From the NCBI GenBank assembly GCA_022579005.1, contig MU401472.1, forward strand, positions 186,001-250,000: a DNA stretch of 64,000 bases, written 5' to 3'. The position numbers were made by a program, and so were the translations under genes. Shown here in pieces: positions 11,208 to 24,838 of this stretch; position 1 is the first letter of the stretch; each line of letters starts with the position of its first letter. The notes beneath the pieces were generated by a model, which was given only the letters and a program-made list of their open reading frames with translations, did no database searches and was not told the origin of the DNA. Origin of the DNA: Poronia punctata (taxonomy: Eukaryota > Ascomycota > Sordariomycetes > Xylariales > Xylariaceae).

Positions 11208-12392
11208 TTACGATCGTTGGTCGTCTTGTGTTGTTTGCCGAGTTTTATTGTGGGTGCGCTTCTCATTATGGTGATTTTGCGCCTTCTCACGTCGTGATTC
11301 TTCAATCATACTTCGCTGTTGCATGCTGGTATCATGACTCTTCCATTCAATTCGAGTATCCGTGGGGCATTTGAGGATGCGGCGCATTGTTTCACTTGAT
11401 ATCAACCGACGTTAGCACCGCCCATCTTGTCCGCGGGGTCATAGGGTTCACACATACCGAATCTTCAGGACCCTTTGTCCCGTGTTTCTAGTCCAGATGC
11501 TGAGAACATCTTCCCCATTGCGCATACTAAGCACAATGCCGCAGAGTTCATCAGATTCGTCCCCAAACTGGTCACCCACGCAAGCTAAGATTAGGTCTTC
11601 GTAGTATCGGTCCGCAACGCCCTTTTTGAGGCGCAGGATCCATTTCCCACCATGCTTGTTCTCTTCGTCTTCCCATATTGGTCTTACCCCTCCTTTGAAC
11701 AGATGATAATCAGACACGGTGGGGAGTGACGATGGTCGTTTCAGGTGAGAGTAGGCCACCCAAAATTCCTCTACCGTCTTGATTGACATCATAGGGTGGA
11801 GGGTCTTGTCATACTCGATGAAACCATTTGCCTTGGTAATGGGCGGCCTATACCAGAATACCCATGTATCGCGGAGGGGATGCGGGGACAAGGTGGGAGG
11901 CTGTTGTCCTGTCTCGGAGATGGAAGACATGGACGGCTTGCCAACAGCCGTGGAGCGCATGGCCTCCTTCGAAGACTTCTCCGCCGACGGCGTCTTGGCA
12001 CCAACCGCACCCATTGCCTGTTCAAAAGGATTTCCAGACGTTTTGGGTGTCTTTGCCGACCCGAACGACGCAAATGCGCCAGAGCCGAGGCCGAACTGAT
12101 TGGCACCTCCCGCACTCGTGGGGGAGGCTAAAGCAGCCGGCGTGGTAGGCGCAAAGGGGTTGGTTCGGCCATGAGAGGACGTCCCGCCATTTCTTCGGGA
12201 CAGGCTAGAGAAATCTCGAGGGGTGGTACTATCCGCCGAGCCCGCAGTACCAAGGGAGAGATTGGTGTTGCTGCTGCTGCTGCTGTAAGGTTGCTCAAGT
12301 CAGTAGGGTTGGCTACCACTTGGTGAGGCGGAGGAGGGGAATATGTACTTATTGCGACGAGTCCATATTGAAGATTCTTGTCTATTATCCAT
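11208..12392 (-). CDS. Class II eIF4E / 4EHP-like cap-binding protein
   Basis: Cap-binding protein of the eIF4E2/4EHP group, which binds the mRNA m7G cap without supporting normal initiation and usually acts in translational repression. Three exons on the minus strand: 12392-12349, 12282-11458, 11394-11208; 351 aa. The first exon encodes MDNRQESSIWTRRN. A disordered Ser/Thr/Gly/Pro-rich stretch of about 140 residues follows, with two NPF tripeptides. The eIF4E fold then runs from LRDTWVFWYRPP through FWVAYSHLKRP, RPIWEDEENKHGGKW and WTRNTGQRVLKIR. The last exon begins ETMRRILKCP and contains IEWKSHDTSM, a typical 4EHP tail. The Tyr after WVFW fits class II rather than canonical eIF4E. The basic Asn/His/Lys-rich extreme C-terminus is less certain. 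Confidence 0.88.
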
Positions 12393-14823
12393 GGCGGGGA
12401 ATTATCGTCCTCACAGCCCGTGGCCCGGCAGTATTGTAGGATATGAAACTTGGGCGGACCCCCTGGTTTCCTTTCTTTCAAGGCCGAGGCAAGTGATGAT
12501 ACAGTGCTGGATTTTTTGTCGATATGTATATCACTTGTATATTTCTCAAGTATGTAAATTATTCAAATCTCGCCAGGCCCGGGACTTCGGATATTATTTA
12601 TACAAAGAGCAAGTAATGCAAAGAGTCAGGGTGCACCGGGTGGCAGCGATGAGGTGGACGGTGGCGTTTGGAACTGGCGACTGTGGTTTTCTGGAGGGTT
12701 GTGCGTAATGATTTAAGTTGAGGTTGAGCGACCAACGCACACGGGACGCCAGGTGGGCTTTGTACAATTCTGAACAAGTATACAGGGAGGATAAAGCGGC
12801 AGACTTTGGTGATACTGGCTTCTATGGGATGAAGTGGCGGAGTTGAAGATTTTGGTTGAGTCGATAGGGAAAGTTTTCGTTGTTGTAGTTAGAGGTAAGG
12901 TTAATTAAGGTGGTTCTGCATTGTGAATAGAGCTCGAAATGTTTTCAACCCGTGCCATCCTGTATTGTTTGCGCCGTCCAAGTCTCCAATGGCTAAGGAG
13001 GGTTAGACGATAACAAGGCAAGGTACCTGACCATATGTGGCACTGGAGGCCGATTGACTTGTACCAGTGGAACTGATCCAAAGGCGCTAACGAATCATTC
13101 ACCACAGCCATCCAGCTTCGCATTGTCAGTGTCCATGCCGCTAGGTGCCTGCAATGAGCAGACAGGCAGGTAGGTACTGTTTTTTCAGCCTTGAAGCCTT
13201 CAAACCTTCCCTGTATTTCCTAAGTTAGGCGGTAGTTCTAGTGGCATACCTGCCCTCTCTTCTGATCTGACTTGTCACCTTATTGGGTAGGTCCATGTAC
13301 GTAAGGACTGTTCCACGCTATGCTGTATATGGTCTAGCGGACGGGACTTCGGCGCACGGTGATGTACATTCCGAAAAAATTGGGGGCTCCATCCACACTA
13401 CAGTACTTCTACTGCATTTTCTGCTTGGCCCTTCTTTTATTCTTCTTCTCTTCATTATGCAAGACCACCGACTCAAATCATCGACAGATGCTCGCCCATA
13501 AAACGGTACATTTCACGCTGCTGTCGATTCCGATGTGTGTGTCAAGAAGAAACCATCTTTTGCTTAAAACCATCATCACGAGGGCCCTTAACTGTTGGCA
13601 ACCCATGATGCGGTGATGACCTACTGCAATGGACAAATATATGTGGACAACATGTGTGTTCTGATTTGCTCTTGCTTTCTGCCTTGACTTGAATGCGAAA
13701 ATATATAGGATACAAGTTTTCTCGATGGCCATCTGGCTGAACAAACAGGTAAGCTCGTACATGACATTGTGTCCTTTATTTATTTCCAACTCCTTTGGCG
13801 GTGATGAGAGTAAATATGGTAATCTTATGGGCTCAGCCAGCTAGACTCTCAAGCCCAAGTTGAGAAATGTCGATGCCGTGGTTGAGCTTGGAGAAATAGG
13901 CACTTATCTGAGCATATTCTCTATTTGACAATAAAGAAGAAAGAAAGAGCCAGAGAGCTGACATTGCCCCAACCATAGGAAATGATATCGCCGTTCTCTA
14001 TATTTTATCTGCTTAATATAGGTAGCTAAGGCAACTGTACAGCAAAGCCTCGTAAAAGCACTTCGCCTTAAGGAAGAACTCCTAGTCTACTATCAATGTA
14101 AAACTACCTAGGGTTAAACAACGCAAATATTCCTGTTATCAAAGGGCCACCCGTCTGCTGCTTAGATTGACTTGCGCCTTGGACTAGACAATTGCTCCAT
14201 TGCAAGTAAATATATATAGCATTTATCACAGGTCTCTGGCAAATGCAAGAGACCAACTAAGATGGACTACGAGATAGAACAGAAAGTTTTGTATATTTCC
14301 TAATATGTGGTGATTTGTAATTTGTAACCATGATAGGTATTTGCATTCCAGTCATCTGATGATCTCGAGGTTGGGTCATTGTTTTATCTATCGTGTTAAG
14401 AAGCTGGGGCCCTGGATCACCATGGGCAACGGGCCAAATCACAGACATTTCAAGGTTGAGCGGAGACACGAATCAAAAAGGCAACGACCCAAGGTCAAGA
14501 ATGATATTCACAATCCAGACCAGGTAGGATTCCCCCTCCTCTTCTGCTAAACGCTCTACATCCCCTCAATATTCTAACACAACCCAACTTCCTTTTCGTG
14601 CTCCGTAGGTAGACAAACACTACAAGGGGCACAATCATCCACCATCCAAAACTCCGTCGTACTCATCAATTAGGTGGTTGCGGCCATAATCTAGTTTCCG
14701 TATCTCGTTAAAAAGCTACTTGCGTGGCAACATTATAGCTTGTCCTTCGGACGCTTGCGGCATGCACCTAGGGTGTCTTGCATTCGTCTGAAACTGATGT
14801 TGCCAATTTTAGGTGCAATTGAC
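12393..14823. other. Intergenic region, 4EHP to YOP1
   Basis: About 2.4 kb with no supported gene. Short open frames on both strands lack recognisable domains or splice partners. The left part is the promoter side of 4EHP; the right end is the 3' side of YOP1. Confidence 0.45.
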
Positions 14824-15589
14824 CTACTGGTCTTTGCCCAAAGAATCGGCCTTAGCGCGAAGGTTGGCGGCAGTCGAGCTAGACTCAGGGAAGTACCGTC
14901 CGAGCATGGGTTGCATGAAGGATCGGAAAATAAGATTGGCACCACTAAGGAGTCGTCAACAGAGGAGCCAATGGAGAAGGGAACGGAGTCTCTCTTACCC
15001 GAAAGTGGGGAGCGAAAGCCAGAGCAAGAAAACAAACTTAAATGTGTAGTAGAAGGGGAACCAGTACACAACGCTGATGGCACTCTCAATCACACTATGG
15101 CCAACATGTTAGTGAATCTCGCAACTGCAAGAGGAATGCCCTTGGGCCAAAGACTTACGTGAAGAATGCGAAAACGACCCAGTACTGAGGACAGATATTC
15201 ATATTAATAACATACACCAATGCTAGCGGTCATGGATTGATCGACTTACGGTAAGCCACTGGGTATCATCAGCTTTGGTTGTGCTGAATAAGGCGGCCAG
15301 AGAATAGTAGCCAGGGATGACAAAGCCCGCAAAGTTGGTCAAGAGTTGGCCACCGAGGTTGAAAACAATAAAGAAGAAATAGAGGGTGACGAGGCCAATG
15401 ACGGCGTACACCTTGGGGATAGAAGTTTGTTTCTCAAGGTTGTTGAGTGTCGGGTATTTACCCAGCTGTTGAAGTAACGGTCAATTGATCTGCCGGGGCA
15501 AAACAAGTAGATTAACTGATGGGGGTTACAAAACATACCTCACGATCGAGCTGAGAAACGTACTGCTGGACACGATCTTGGGCCGACAT
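14824..15589 (-). CDS. yop1: YOP1/REEP (DP1/TB2/HVA22) ER-shaping protein
   Basis: Reticulon-like ER membrane protein that bends and stabilises tubular ER and nuclear-pore-adjacent membrane. Five exons on the minus strand: 15589-15539, 15465-15250, 15184-15159, 15094-14999, 14944-14824. All four introns are GT-AG (73, 65, 64 and 54 nt) and the phase closes to 169 aa, matching the roughly 170-180 aa norm. The start reads MSAQDRVQQYVSQLDRE. Two long hydrophobic hairpins follow; the first contains VYAVIGLVTLYFFF and GFVIPGYYSLAAL, the second YWVVFAFF and VYWFPFYYTFK. The cytosolic tail includes FRSFMQPMLGRYF. One exon is only 26 nt. A plus-strand open frame of 140 codons over this locus is an antisense shadow. 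Confidence 0.93.
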
Positions 15590-18062
15590 CTTTTGTGGTG
15601 ATAAGGTATAGTATAAGGCGGAGGAATGAGGACTCGAAAAGCCAGGTAAGCCGGTACAGGTTGCTCGGAGGCTCGTGGATGGGAAAGCTTTAAGGTAGGT
15701 ATGTAAAGTTGAATTTGTGTCCTCTGTACTGGTCTACTGTTATATACTAGGGTTAGCATTCAGCAAATGAAGAGCCACATTGGATACTAAAAGGTAGAGA
15801 GCGTATTGGGCACGACCACGCGCAATTGCGTGGGGATTTAGGCAAATGGATTGGATCAGGAATAGACATAGACAGCTAGCTGTACAGCTGTACAGCATAT
15901 GCCCAGGTTAGGCAATAGGTATGTGGGCAACGCACATTACAGGTGAATAATATTGAGCCAGCAAAGTTTGCGATTGCGAAAAGTACTGCGGCTGCAGGCG
16001 CTATCTCGGCCGGAATGTATGAGAGGTCGATACGTAGTATGTTTTTATTTAGATTTGAGTTGAGAATTGTTGGAATGGGGGGTGCAGTTGTGGGAAGAGA
16101 GGAGAGGTGTTTTAAGGATGACGAGATGGGAGCACCAAGCTGTCCAAGCTAAGAGAAAGGGGTTAGTACAGGGTGAACAGGCGATGACGGCAGACACAGG
16201 TGACGAAACAAAACCCCACTCATTCGCATGACCCATGTACCAGTGCACCACAGATCAGTAGTCCAAATACATGCCCAACACCTACACACCTCAAAAATTA
16301 CCGACCTTCCTACGGTCTCTCAATATGGCACCTTATCAGGTAGTTACCTATCTATAATACGAGTACATGGCTGGCCCTGGCAGATGATTTCAAGGACCCT
16401 CGGTCTGTTGTGAGCTACACACCATTTGAAACGTGTAAATCCTCCTCTCATATGCAAGTGCACCGAGCAGGTGGGCTACCTTTGCCTAGGTGTCACCTTT
16501 CCCATGATCCGGTCTGTCTTGTTTTCATTAGGGATGATATTCACATGATACTTTCACCTCGAATGTCGAATCTACATGTTAAATGTTACGCTTGTTGTTC
16601 TAAGCTACAATACTTGATGTAGACTATTATTACCGGCTATGGATTTCAACATAGGTACTTTGATTGCAAGCAATCTCCACTCGCTTGTTTCGTAACCAGG
16701 AAGAATGCCAATAGGATATGTAGGTACGTACTCGTAAGAATAGACTTGTTCTTCCGCCCACATACCCTGCTGGTATACTTATTACCGACCAAAGGTTAAA
16801 CCTTGTGTAGCCGGTTATCTACTCGTAAAGCAAAGTAAAGCCATCCCTCTGATGTTAAGGTTCTCTATTCAACAAGCAATATAGTGTCCTATACAAACGA
16901 ACATACAACAAGTGTATTTCTTGCTTCGAGTCTCCGAGATACCTGCCACTACTAGTATTTAATACAAGTAGGTACCTATCGTGGGTTATTTAGTTCATCG
17001 TTATGTTACACTGGGGACCGTATATCTAGACGTACAAGTACGCACACGGAACATCCTACAGAGGAGGGCTACTTGTATGTTGCACTAATAAGCGGGAGAT
17101 TGAGGGGTTTCAACCTTATTGTGACCGTGGATTGTAGAGAAATGATGTGAGATAAATATAGAGCACGTCTACTGTGCTGCACGATACCTATCCACATATC
17201 TACCAACTCTCCGACACAATATTTTGATACTAGATTCCGGGTAACCTATACTACTAGTATATCTCTCGACGGTTTCTATCCTCGCGCAGAGCCGATGCAA
17301 GATACGACGCGGCCTGGGCCCTAATAAGTTAATAACAAAGGAGCAAGATTGGGCTGCTTGTGGTGCTGAATGCTACGAGTAGAGATTCGTACTCGTAAGT
17401 GTGGCCAATGAAGTAGGCGAATGGCTAGGGCCTCGACGTCTTTGGTCGACGACTCAACCGATTCTGGACTAGCGGATATTGAATCTCTTGCACGTGTCTT
17501 GTGTGTTATGCACCAAAGCAGTGCGGCAGGTGCGTAACGTACACAATCGCGCTTGGACCAAGCTTACACGGGCCCCAGCTATTACCGTTGCCCCGACGAG
17601 AGTTTTCTTGTTGTTTAGACACTCCTCCACTTCTTATTTCTGTTTTGTGTCCATATTGACCACATTCGGCATCAGCAACGGAACGCCTATTCCTCAATAT
17701 TCTCACCAGCTCGTCCTAGGTTCTTATTAGCCGACCCATAAATTATAGGATTATCATATCATTTGCCTCACCGGCGGCCTCCACCAACTGTAGCGCTGCG
17801 CCCGTGTTTACTGTGGTTGGTGTTACCGACTTGGCTGGGGTAAACAACCCTCGGACATAATGGAACTTGGTAGGCGCTTCCTGCTTCCGCGACCGACCCA
17901 TGGCCCCAAGCCATCAATATTGGATTTCATTTGCCTTTCAGACGAGCCAAATTCGACATGGCGCCTTGAGCGATTTTTTTTAATTTTGATTATTGGATAT
18001 TTCATCACATTTTGCCCGGACTCTAATGATTCACAGAACATCAGCCTACTGAACCAATCGCC
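15590..18062. other. Intergenic region, YOP1 to RFX
   Basis: About 2.5 kb, AT-rich, no gene recognised. It contains five TACGAGTA/TACTCGTA words (16358, 16729, 16820, 17374, 17390). YOP1 and RFX are divergent, so both promoters lie here. Confidence 0.45.
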
Positions 18063-20606
18063 ATGTCGCATCAACGGAGGAGGACTCAGTCAAGGGCTTC
18101 CACCGCTTCCATACACAGTATTGCGACGCAACCAAACCATGAACGAAGCCTATCCGTGCCGCATCATGGTAGCTTTCCAGAACAATGGCCCACAAACGAT
18201 CACGGCGTCGTATCACATTCAAAGGAAATGCAGGTCGGAGGACAACAGATGGGGTCGCAGATGCCAACGGAAGATATGATGTTGCGCCCAGGGCCTCATA
18301 TGCCTTTAAACCAGTCTTTCCCCGTGCCCCAGACGATGCACTCGGGCGCGGCCGTATCGTTTTCGCAACAGCAGATGCTACAACATAGTTTGTCGGTCGA
18401 GCAATACGGCGCCGGTGGTGGTAGTTTCACGGATGCCGACAGCCAAATGATGGACCGTGATGAGATGGAGGAAGGGGACCTGATGGAAGCTCCCCGCCAG
18501 CCGGGACAGAAACCGCCTTCCAACCGGACAAGTGCAAACAATGAGCTAGAAATGCGTCAGCTATACCACGCCAACCGTGAGCGGAAACTAGAAGAGGTAG
18601 CTAAAGAACTGCACGGAAACGAGCGGGGTCCCAATTCAGAACGGACGCGCCAAGTCTTTGCAATGCTTTGGTGGGTCGTCTGCAACTTCTCCCGTAGTAC
18701 TCGACTCGAGCGCGCTAATGAATTTGTAGGATAAGTCAAGTCTGTAGCAAGGGCAAGGGGTCTGTGCCTAGAGGACGCGTCTATGCAAATTACGCATCCC
18801 GGTGCGCGACGGAGAGGATAACCGTTTTGAACCCCGCCAGTTTCGGGAAACTGGTTCGAGTGCTTTTCCCCGGTTTGAAGACACGTCGACTGGGCGTCAG
18901 GGGCGAGTCCAAGTATCATTATGTGAATTTCACTTTGATGGAGGATCAGACAGAACTGAAGGAACCAGCAAACCAGCCGGCGCTTCCCATCCAAAGTTCT
19001 GCACCGCTTGGACAGTCGTTCAGGTGAGCCTTTTCCCTGTAGGACACGACGGGAAACCAATCTAACGAGTATTCGCAGTACATCCCAGAGTCAATCAGCA
19101 GCAGCAGCAGCAGCAGCGCCAAACATGGCGAAGCCGTCACTTCCGTCTCCCCAAACAATCCAAACTTCTGATCGGCCTACACCACCCACTATCTTGGATG
19201 GCAAGGCCCACAGCGTGTACAACCAACCAGATGTCAACAGCATTGACCAGCTGGGTTCGTCCACAAGCAAAACAATGTTACATCTAGCCTTCCCCAGGGA
19301 AAGCGACGACCTCTTCGTTGAGAGTCAGCCCCTTATCCTTCCTAGCGTCGAGCCCTTCTTACCCAGTGGAACCGACCCCGATTCGGCAAAGTCATTGGCC
19401 GCTTTATATCGATCTCATTGTACATCCCTAGTCGAGTGCATTCGCTATTGCAAGGAGAAGACTTTCTTCCATCTCTATACGTCCTTCCAAGGCACGCTCA
19501 CGATGCCTGTTCAGAAACTGTTTGCACACCCGAGCCTCGCCCTGTGGATAGAACAGTGTGACTTCGTCCTGTACCAAAGGATGGTGCGCATCGTCGGAGG
19601 ACTCACGTTACAAGTCGTGCCGAAGCCTGTCATCGATACCCTGCGAAGTATATCAGAGCGGCTGGTATCTCATATTCGCGAATCGTTCCAGGGACAGCCG
19701 AGACATGTTGTACGAGCGAAAGAAGCGCCCGCTACGATTTTTGCAGCCCTCCTCGACCGCGCCCTCCGGGTCAACCTGACTGCACACGCGGCGGCTAACA
19801 TGTGGTCAAACACTGCGAACCGTGATCAAATGTATATGGACTGGATATCGATGGTCAGATTACGAAAGGTTGCCGAATGTGTGCCCACCAGGGGCATGGA
19901 TGACCTGGTCCAGGTCCTGATTGAGGATATGCGCCGCCTACTGGACCCTGTCAACGTGGCCTGGGATATCGAAAGCCTCACTTTATACGGCGAAGTAGCC
20001 CAACGTAGCGGGCAGGTGACGCCGATGGGTACTCTTAAGGAAAGCAACCCTCAAACCATGTTTGATCGCTGGGTTCGATTCCTCCGCTCGCTCCCCGGCC
20101 GATTTCCATACGCAACGGCGGCCGATATCGTCTGGTGTGTTCAGAGAGTTGGAACCGAGGTCATGCGCGACCTCACCATGTCTCAAGCTAAGAGCTTTGC
20201 AGCCTGGTGGGTCACGAAATGTTGGATTGATGAAATGATCGCGTTCCTAGCGGAAAAAGGTGGATTCATGCAAAGTTCTTCATCGACGCCTTTTCCGAAC
20301 GAGTCGAAACGATCGCTCTCAGCCCCTGTAGGCGCCGTCAATCCAAGTGAAGAAGAACACCGACGCGATAGCGACAGCCCAGATCTGGATATATCGAATA
20401 CTCAGAACCCCAAGGCTCAACCTGATCGCGCACCGTTTCCTTCCCGAGCGGACGGGCACGACCCGCTACAGTTGACGAACCCTGATGATAGTGGAATCGG
20501 CATTAGAACTCCGGAGGATGATTTCCATATGGACAAGTTCGATTTCCCACCCAGTCACGATCCCAATGTATCACCACCTCTCGGCTTAGAGCAGACGACT
20601 CCTTAA
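18063..20606 (+). CDS. rfx1: RFX-family transcription factor
   Basis: Winged-helix RFX regulator binding X-box DNA. In yeast (Crt1) it represses DNA-damage genes; in moulds RFX1 orthologues control morphology, cell division and some secondary metabolism. Three exons: 18063-18670, 18730-19023, 19079-20606; 809 aa. A Gln/Met-rich N-terminal region precedes the DNA-binding domain at about residues 195-272. The domain has RGRVYANYASRC, LNPASFGKLVRVLFPGL, the basic TRRLGVRGESKYHY wing and VNF. The first intron falls inside the domain at Trp203. After an Ala tract (SQSAAAAAAAPN) comes the extended RFX dimerisation/B-C region, with FVLYQRMVRIVGGL and AHAAANMWSN, and an acidic Ser/Pro-rich tail. Length fits fungal RFX1 proteins. 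Confidence 0.92.
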
Positions 20607-22335
20607 AGAACAACCGGACGCTCGTCATCTTTAGTTGCGCCCTAATATTAATTCCTGTGTGACGGCTTTACGGTTTCACAATCAACTTATATTATATTAC
20701 TGGCGTTTGTGGTGTTTGCATGGGTACCTACACCTCGCAACTTGATTCCTGTTTGAGGATGCGGTTCGCTTTGGGTTGCGGCAGGCCTGGATAGGGTACC
20801 ATAAAAATGGGCATGAAAAACATGACGGTATGACAGATTAATGAGGGATGATGAGCCCTTGAGAGGGGGGGATTGAACTGCATTGGCGGGTATTTATTAG
20901 AGTGAGTAGGAGGCTGTGTCCGCGAGGCAAATCTTTTACTTCTATCTCAACCTTGATCCTGGCACACTGGGCATAAACATAAGTCCCGGCCTTCAGCTCG
21001 AACGGGAAATCGTGGGAGATATTTTCGAGCACTTGTTGCAGCGCGAGTGGTCATGCTTGTTTATGCATTATTACGCTATCAACAATGGCTACGGAAATCC
21101 TGGAGTGGGATGGTTCACTGGGTCATATCATATTCTGTACAGATGGTGTACAGGGCTGGTTGCTTTACTGGGTTTATAGGTATTGTGTGATACCCAAGAC
21201 AATGCTAGTTGTCTCTCTTATATCTACATCTAATGAGAAGACCATTGTTGCATTCACTTGTGTACCATTCTTCCAAGCCCATAACAGATTTGAACTGGCT
21301 GCCCCCTTTGCCTTTTTTACTTGTAGGTTAGGTAGACTGTATTTGCACTATGCAAGGTGCAATGCATACCATAGTAACTTCTTGTGGACGTATGTTGTTT
21401 TTATCTAGGTACATGTAAATACCACATCCCCTCTGTGTGTATTACCTATAGTACATGGGTATATGCAACTCATCTATTGTTCTCGTACCTGCGTGAGGTA
21501 GGTAGGTGACAAAACAACCTTGTCTGGCCTTTGCAATCATGCAGGTACAACGTTCAGTCGGTAGTAGGTAAGTAGGTACACATGTTGTAAGAGTATGCTA
21601 TTGTACATGTTTTGTATTCTGCAACTTGCAAGTATTCGTAAACACACAGACATACATTTCACCTGCATGTACATCAGGTACTGTAGATTTTGTACACCCC
21701 AGAGGTCTGTGCAGGTAGCCGCTGGTGGTTCGGGCCACAAGCGCGACAACAACGCCCGGATGCAAGGGTATAACGTCATAATGTGTGAGGCTAGGCTTGA
21801 ACTGAAGGGCATTTTAACCCCGCCAGGCAGCCAGGTCTGACTCTCCACAACGTACCTTGACAAGCTGCAGTTTTATTATCAAGGTTCTGACTAGACTAGG
21901 AAACGTATACATTTTTTCTTTATATATTCATATTGTTCGAGCTCCGATTCGCGGGAGGTAGTCAATAAGTATGCTAAAGAAACGGGGCAGGCTTTTTGGC
22001 CTTGGGGGCCGAACTCAACGTCTTGTCATAGCCATATTTTTCAGATGTCTACTCAATATCAGATACCCAAAACATTACCCCTTCATTAGGTAGTAGCTTG
22101 TACCTGAATTGACCTTCGCTTAAGTTTGAGCTTGGAGAGCTCCTCCACGAACTTTCGTTACTCATTGCTATTGTTGCCCCACTATCGCTTTTTCCCTCCG
22201 GTTTCTGCCAGGAACCTGGATGAGAACACACAAGCGATCTCGCACTCTTGAGTAACCCGTGGTAAAGGCATTGCATTATTAAATGTTTTGTCGCCGACCA
22301 ACCTCCTTATTGTTACTGTCAACCGACCGTTGACC
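20607..22335. other. Intergenic region, RFX to HOM3
   Basis: No gene recognised in about 1.7 kb. It is AT-rich with GTAGGTAGG-type words near 21495-21575. An in-frame TTG lies upstream of the HOM3 ATG, but the ATG at 22336 is the first ATG. Confidence 0.45.
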
Positions 22336-24197
22336 ATGGCGGCCGAAACCATGATTCAAAGCAATTCAAGCACGCAGGGCTGGGTTGTACAAAAGTTCGG
22401 CGGCACAAGTGTGGGCAAATTCCCATGCAATGTTAGTAGCATTCCTTTATGCGGATTGACTTGTTTCTTTTAACTGTGTTCTAACCACGTTCTATCAGAT
22501 TGCCCGCGATATTGTGCGGTAAGTCGACGCATTGGGCCTTTCTTCACCGTGCCCCCGGCTAAACTACAGGAAACCAGTGCAAACTTGGCCTCGAACAAGA
22601 TCGCCGTCGTCTGCTCAGCAAGAAGCTCTGGTAAAAAGGTGACCGGGACCACGAGCCGGTAAGGACTATCAACCTGTCAATTTGTAATTAGGCTACCGAT
22701 TCCGTCTAATCCTGTGCACATCGCAACACAGATTGCTCGAAATCTACAAGAAGCTTCGTGATGTGGCGGCTGCGACTAGTAATCAAGTCACCAAGAACGA
22801 CATCGTTGAGGAAGCCAAGGCCACGATTCGCGAAATATGCGACGACCATATCAAAGCCGCCCAAGAATCGGTGAAGAATCCTGAATTGCGAAATGAGATC
22901 TGCGAAAGCATCCGAGAAGACTGTCAAGAGTTGATAGACTACATCATTGCTGCAAAGCGGTTCAACTTGGAGGTCAACGCCAGGTCCAAGGACAGAGTGG
23001 TGGGGTTCGGTGAGAAGCTCAGCTGCAGATTCATGGCAGCGATGCTCAAGGACAATGTAAGTGCGAACTCATAGTACAATCTCATAGAGTTGGGTTGCTG
23101 ATCCACAGCTTCCTTCTAGGACGTCGCCGCAGAGTATGTCGATCTCTCGGATGTCTTACACTACGACAGCACGGACCGACTAAGCCCAGCCTTTTTCAAA
23201 GATGCGGCCTCTATCTTTCGCAAGCGCATCCATGCCTGCTGTGACAGGGTGCCCGTCATCACTGGTTTCTTTGGCAACGTCCCTGGAAGTCTGATGGACG
23301 GCGATATCGGCCGTGGCTACACGGATCTATGCGCCGCGCTGGTGGCGGTAGGACTCGGTGCCGAAGAGCTCCAAGTCTGGAAGGAAGTGGATGGCATCTT
23401 CACGGCTGACCCTACCAAGGTTCCGACTGCACGGTTGCTGTCCTCGATCACGCCGTCCGAGGCGGCGGAACTTACTTTCTATGGATCTGAAGTGATCCAT
23501 CATTTGACCATGGATCAAGTAGTGAAGGCCCAGCCGCCGATCCCGATCCGTATCAAAAATGTCAAGAATCCCCGAGGAAGTGGTACTATCGTCATCCCAG
23601 ACCCTGTCCAGTCACCAACACAACAGATCAGACGATCTCGGCCCTCGGACGCGTCGCTGCGTAAGACACCAAAACGCCCCACGGCTGTGACCATCAAAGA
23701 CAACATCACCGTCATCAACGTCCATTCCAACAAACGGTCGATATCCCACGGCTTCTTTGCCAAGGTCTTCTCAATCCTCAACAGCCATAGGATATCGGTG
23801 GATCTCATTTCCACCAGTGAGGTGCACGTATCCATGGCCATCCACCAGGTCAGCTCCTCGATCCACCATTTCGAAAAGGCCAAGCAGGAATTGGAAGAAT
23901 GTGGAGATGTTAGTATCCTCTTAGACATGGCCATTCTCAGCTTGGTCGGCGCCGATATGAAGAATATGGTTGGTATTGCCGGTCGTATGTTTTCTACATT
24001 GGGCGAGCACAACGTCAACATTGAGATGATATCACAAGGTAGGTCCAACCCGCTTGTTCCTTACAGTCTACCCACTCAACTAACAAATTTGCAATTTAGG
24101 TGCTAGTGAGATCAATATATCCTGCGTCGTAGACGCCAGAGAGGCGACCAGAGCGATGAATATTTTGCACACCAATCTCTTCACTTTTCTCGAGTAG
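22336..24197 (+). CDS. HOM3: Aspartate kinase (aspartokinase), HOM3 type
   Basis: Phosphorylates L-aspartate in the first step to threonine, methionine and homoserine. Six exons: 22336-22431, 22499-22518, 22578-22658, 22732-23056, 23120-24038, 24100-24197; 512 aa, close to yeast Hom3. The nucleotide/substrate motif KFGGTSVGK is at residues 20-28. VVCSARSS follows, then an insertion with VGFGEKLSC. The core ends with GFFGNVPG, GRGYTDLCAALVAVGLGA and VDGIFTADPTKVP. Two C-terminal ACT domains (INVHSNKRSISHGF and AILSLVGADMKNMVGIAG) indicate feedback control by threonine, as known for this enzyme. The acceptor of intron 2 must be the CAG at 22575-22577; the nearer upstream ACAG would break the frame. 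Exon 2 is only 20 nt. Confidence 0.94.
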
Positions 24198-24838
24198 AAA
24201 GTTTGAATAGAGGGAAAGGGGTGGAAATGTGGACAGGAGTCTATTTGATTTTTCTTCACTCGTCTTTGGGGATCCCAAAAAGAAGACCTAGGTTAGAGCT
24301 AGAGAGATGTCACAGGTTACAGGTTTATCCCCGAACCATGTTCTGGATTTTCGTGGGTCGGCGAAGCCAAAAAGACATCGATTTCTACTTCTTTTACGGC
24401 GTTGGGAGGACTACTAGAGTCAGGGTACTTGAGGCAAAAAAGTTGATTTCATATACAGCAAAGAAACGCTGTGTTGCACTGCAGTCCTAGGTTAGGTAGT
24501 TCAGCCTTGATCTTTCCTCCGTTTTCCCCCTTCCCTTGTGTATCTTGTTCCCGGTCTTAAGTAACTCCCGTCTAATAAATAATGGAGAGACGAGTCATGA
24601 TAGTAGAGGCGGATACATATATATGTCATCACATGTGACGCGCGTAGACGTAATAAGGACCGCCGCATCTATTATATCTCTTACATGTCCAATCAGACAG
24701 AACAGTCAGCATTCGATACCTACCTACCTACTTCCTTTCTTTCCCTATCACTGTTCAACATCACACAAACGCCATCACACAAACGCCATCACATTCTACT
24801 AGGTCGTGATATCACATCACATAAGAAACACAGAAAAC
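24198..24838. other. Intergenic region, HOM3 to small orphan gene
   Basis: Holds the 3' end of HOM3 and the promoter/leader of the next gene. The only structure noted is a 14-bp tandem repeat at 24759-24793 in the leader. Confidence 0.5.
24759..24793. repeat. 14-bp tandem repeat, 2.5 copies
   Basis: Unit CATCACACAAACGC repeated twice, then a partial third copy, about 45 bp before the start codon of the small gene. It probably lies in its 5' UTR. Confidence 0.9.

Noticed and set aside
14740..15162. 140-codon plus-strand open frame
   Set aside because: It lies antisense over the spliced YOP1 exons, which have clear family similarity and phase closure.
18764..19027. Separate small genes inside the RFX locus
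   Set aside because: These are RFX exons; splicing 18670/18730 and 19023/19079 gives one continuous DNA-binding domain.
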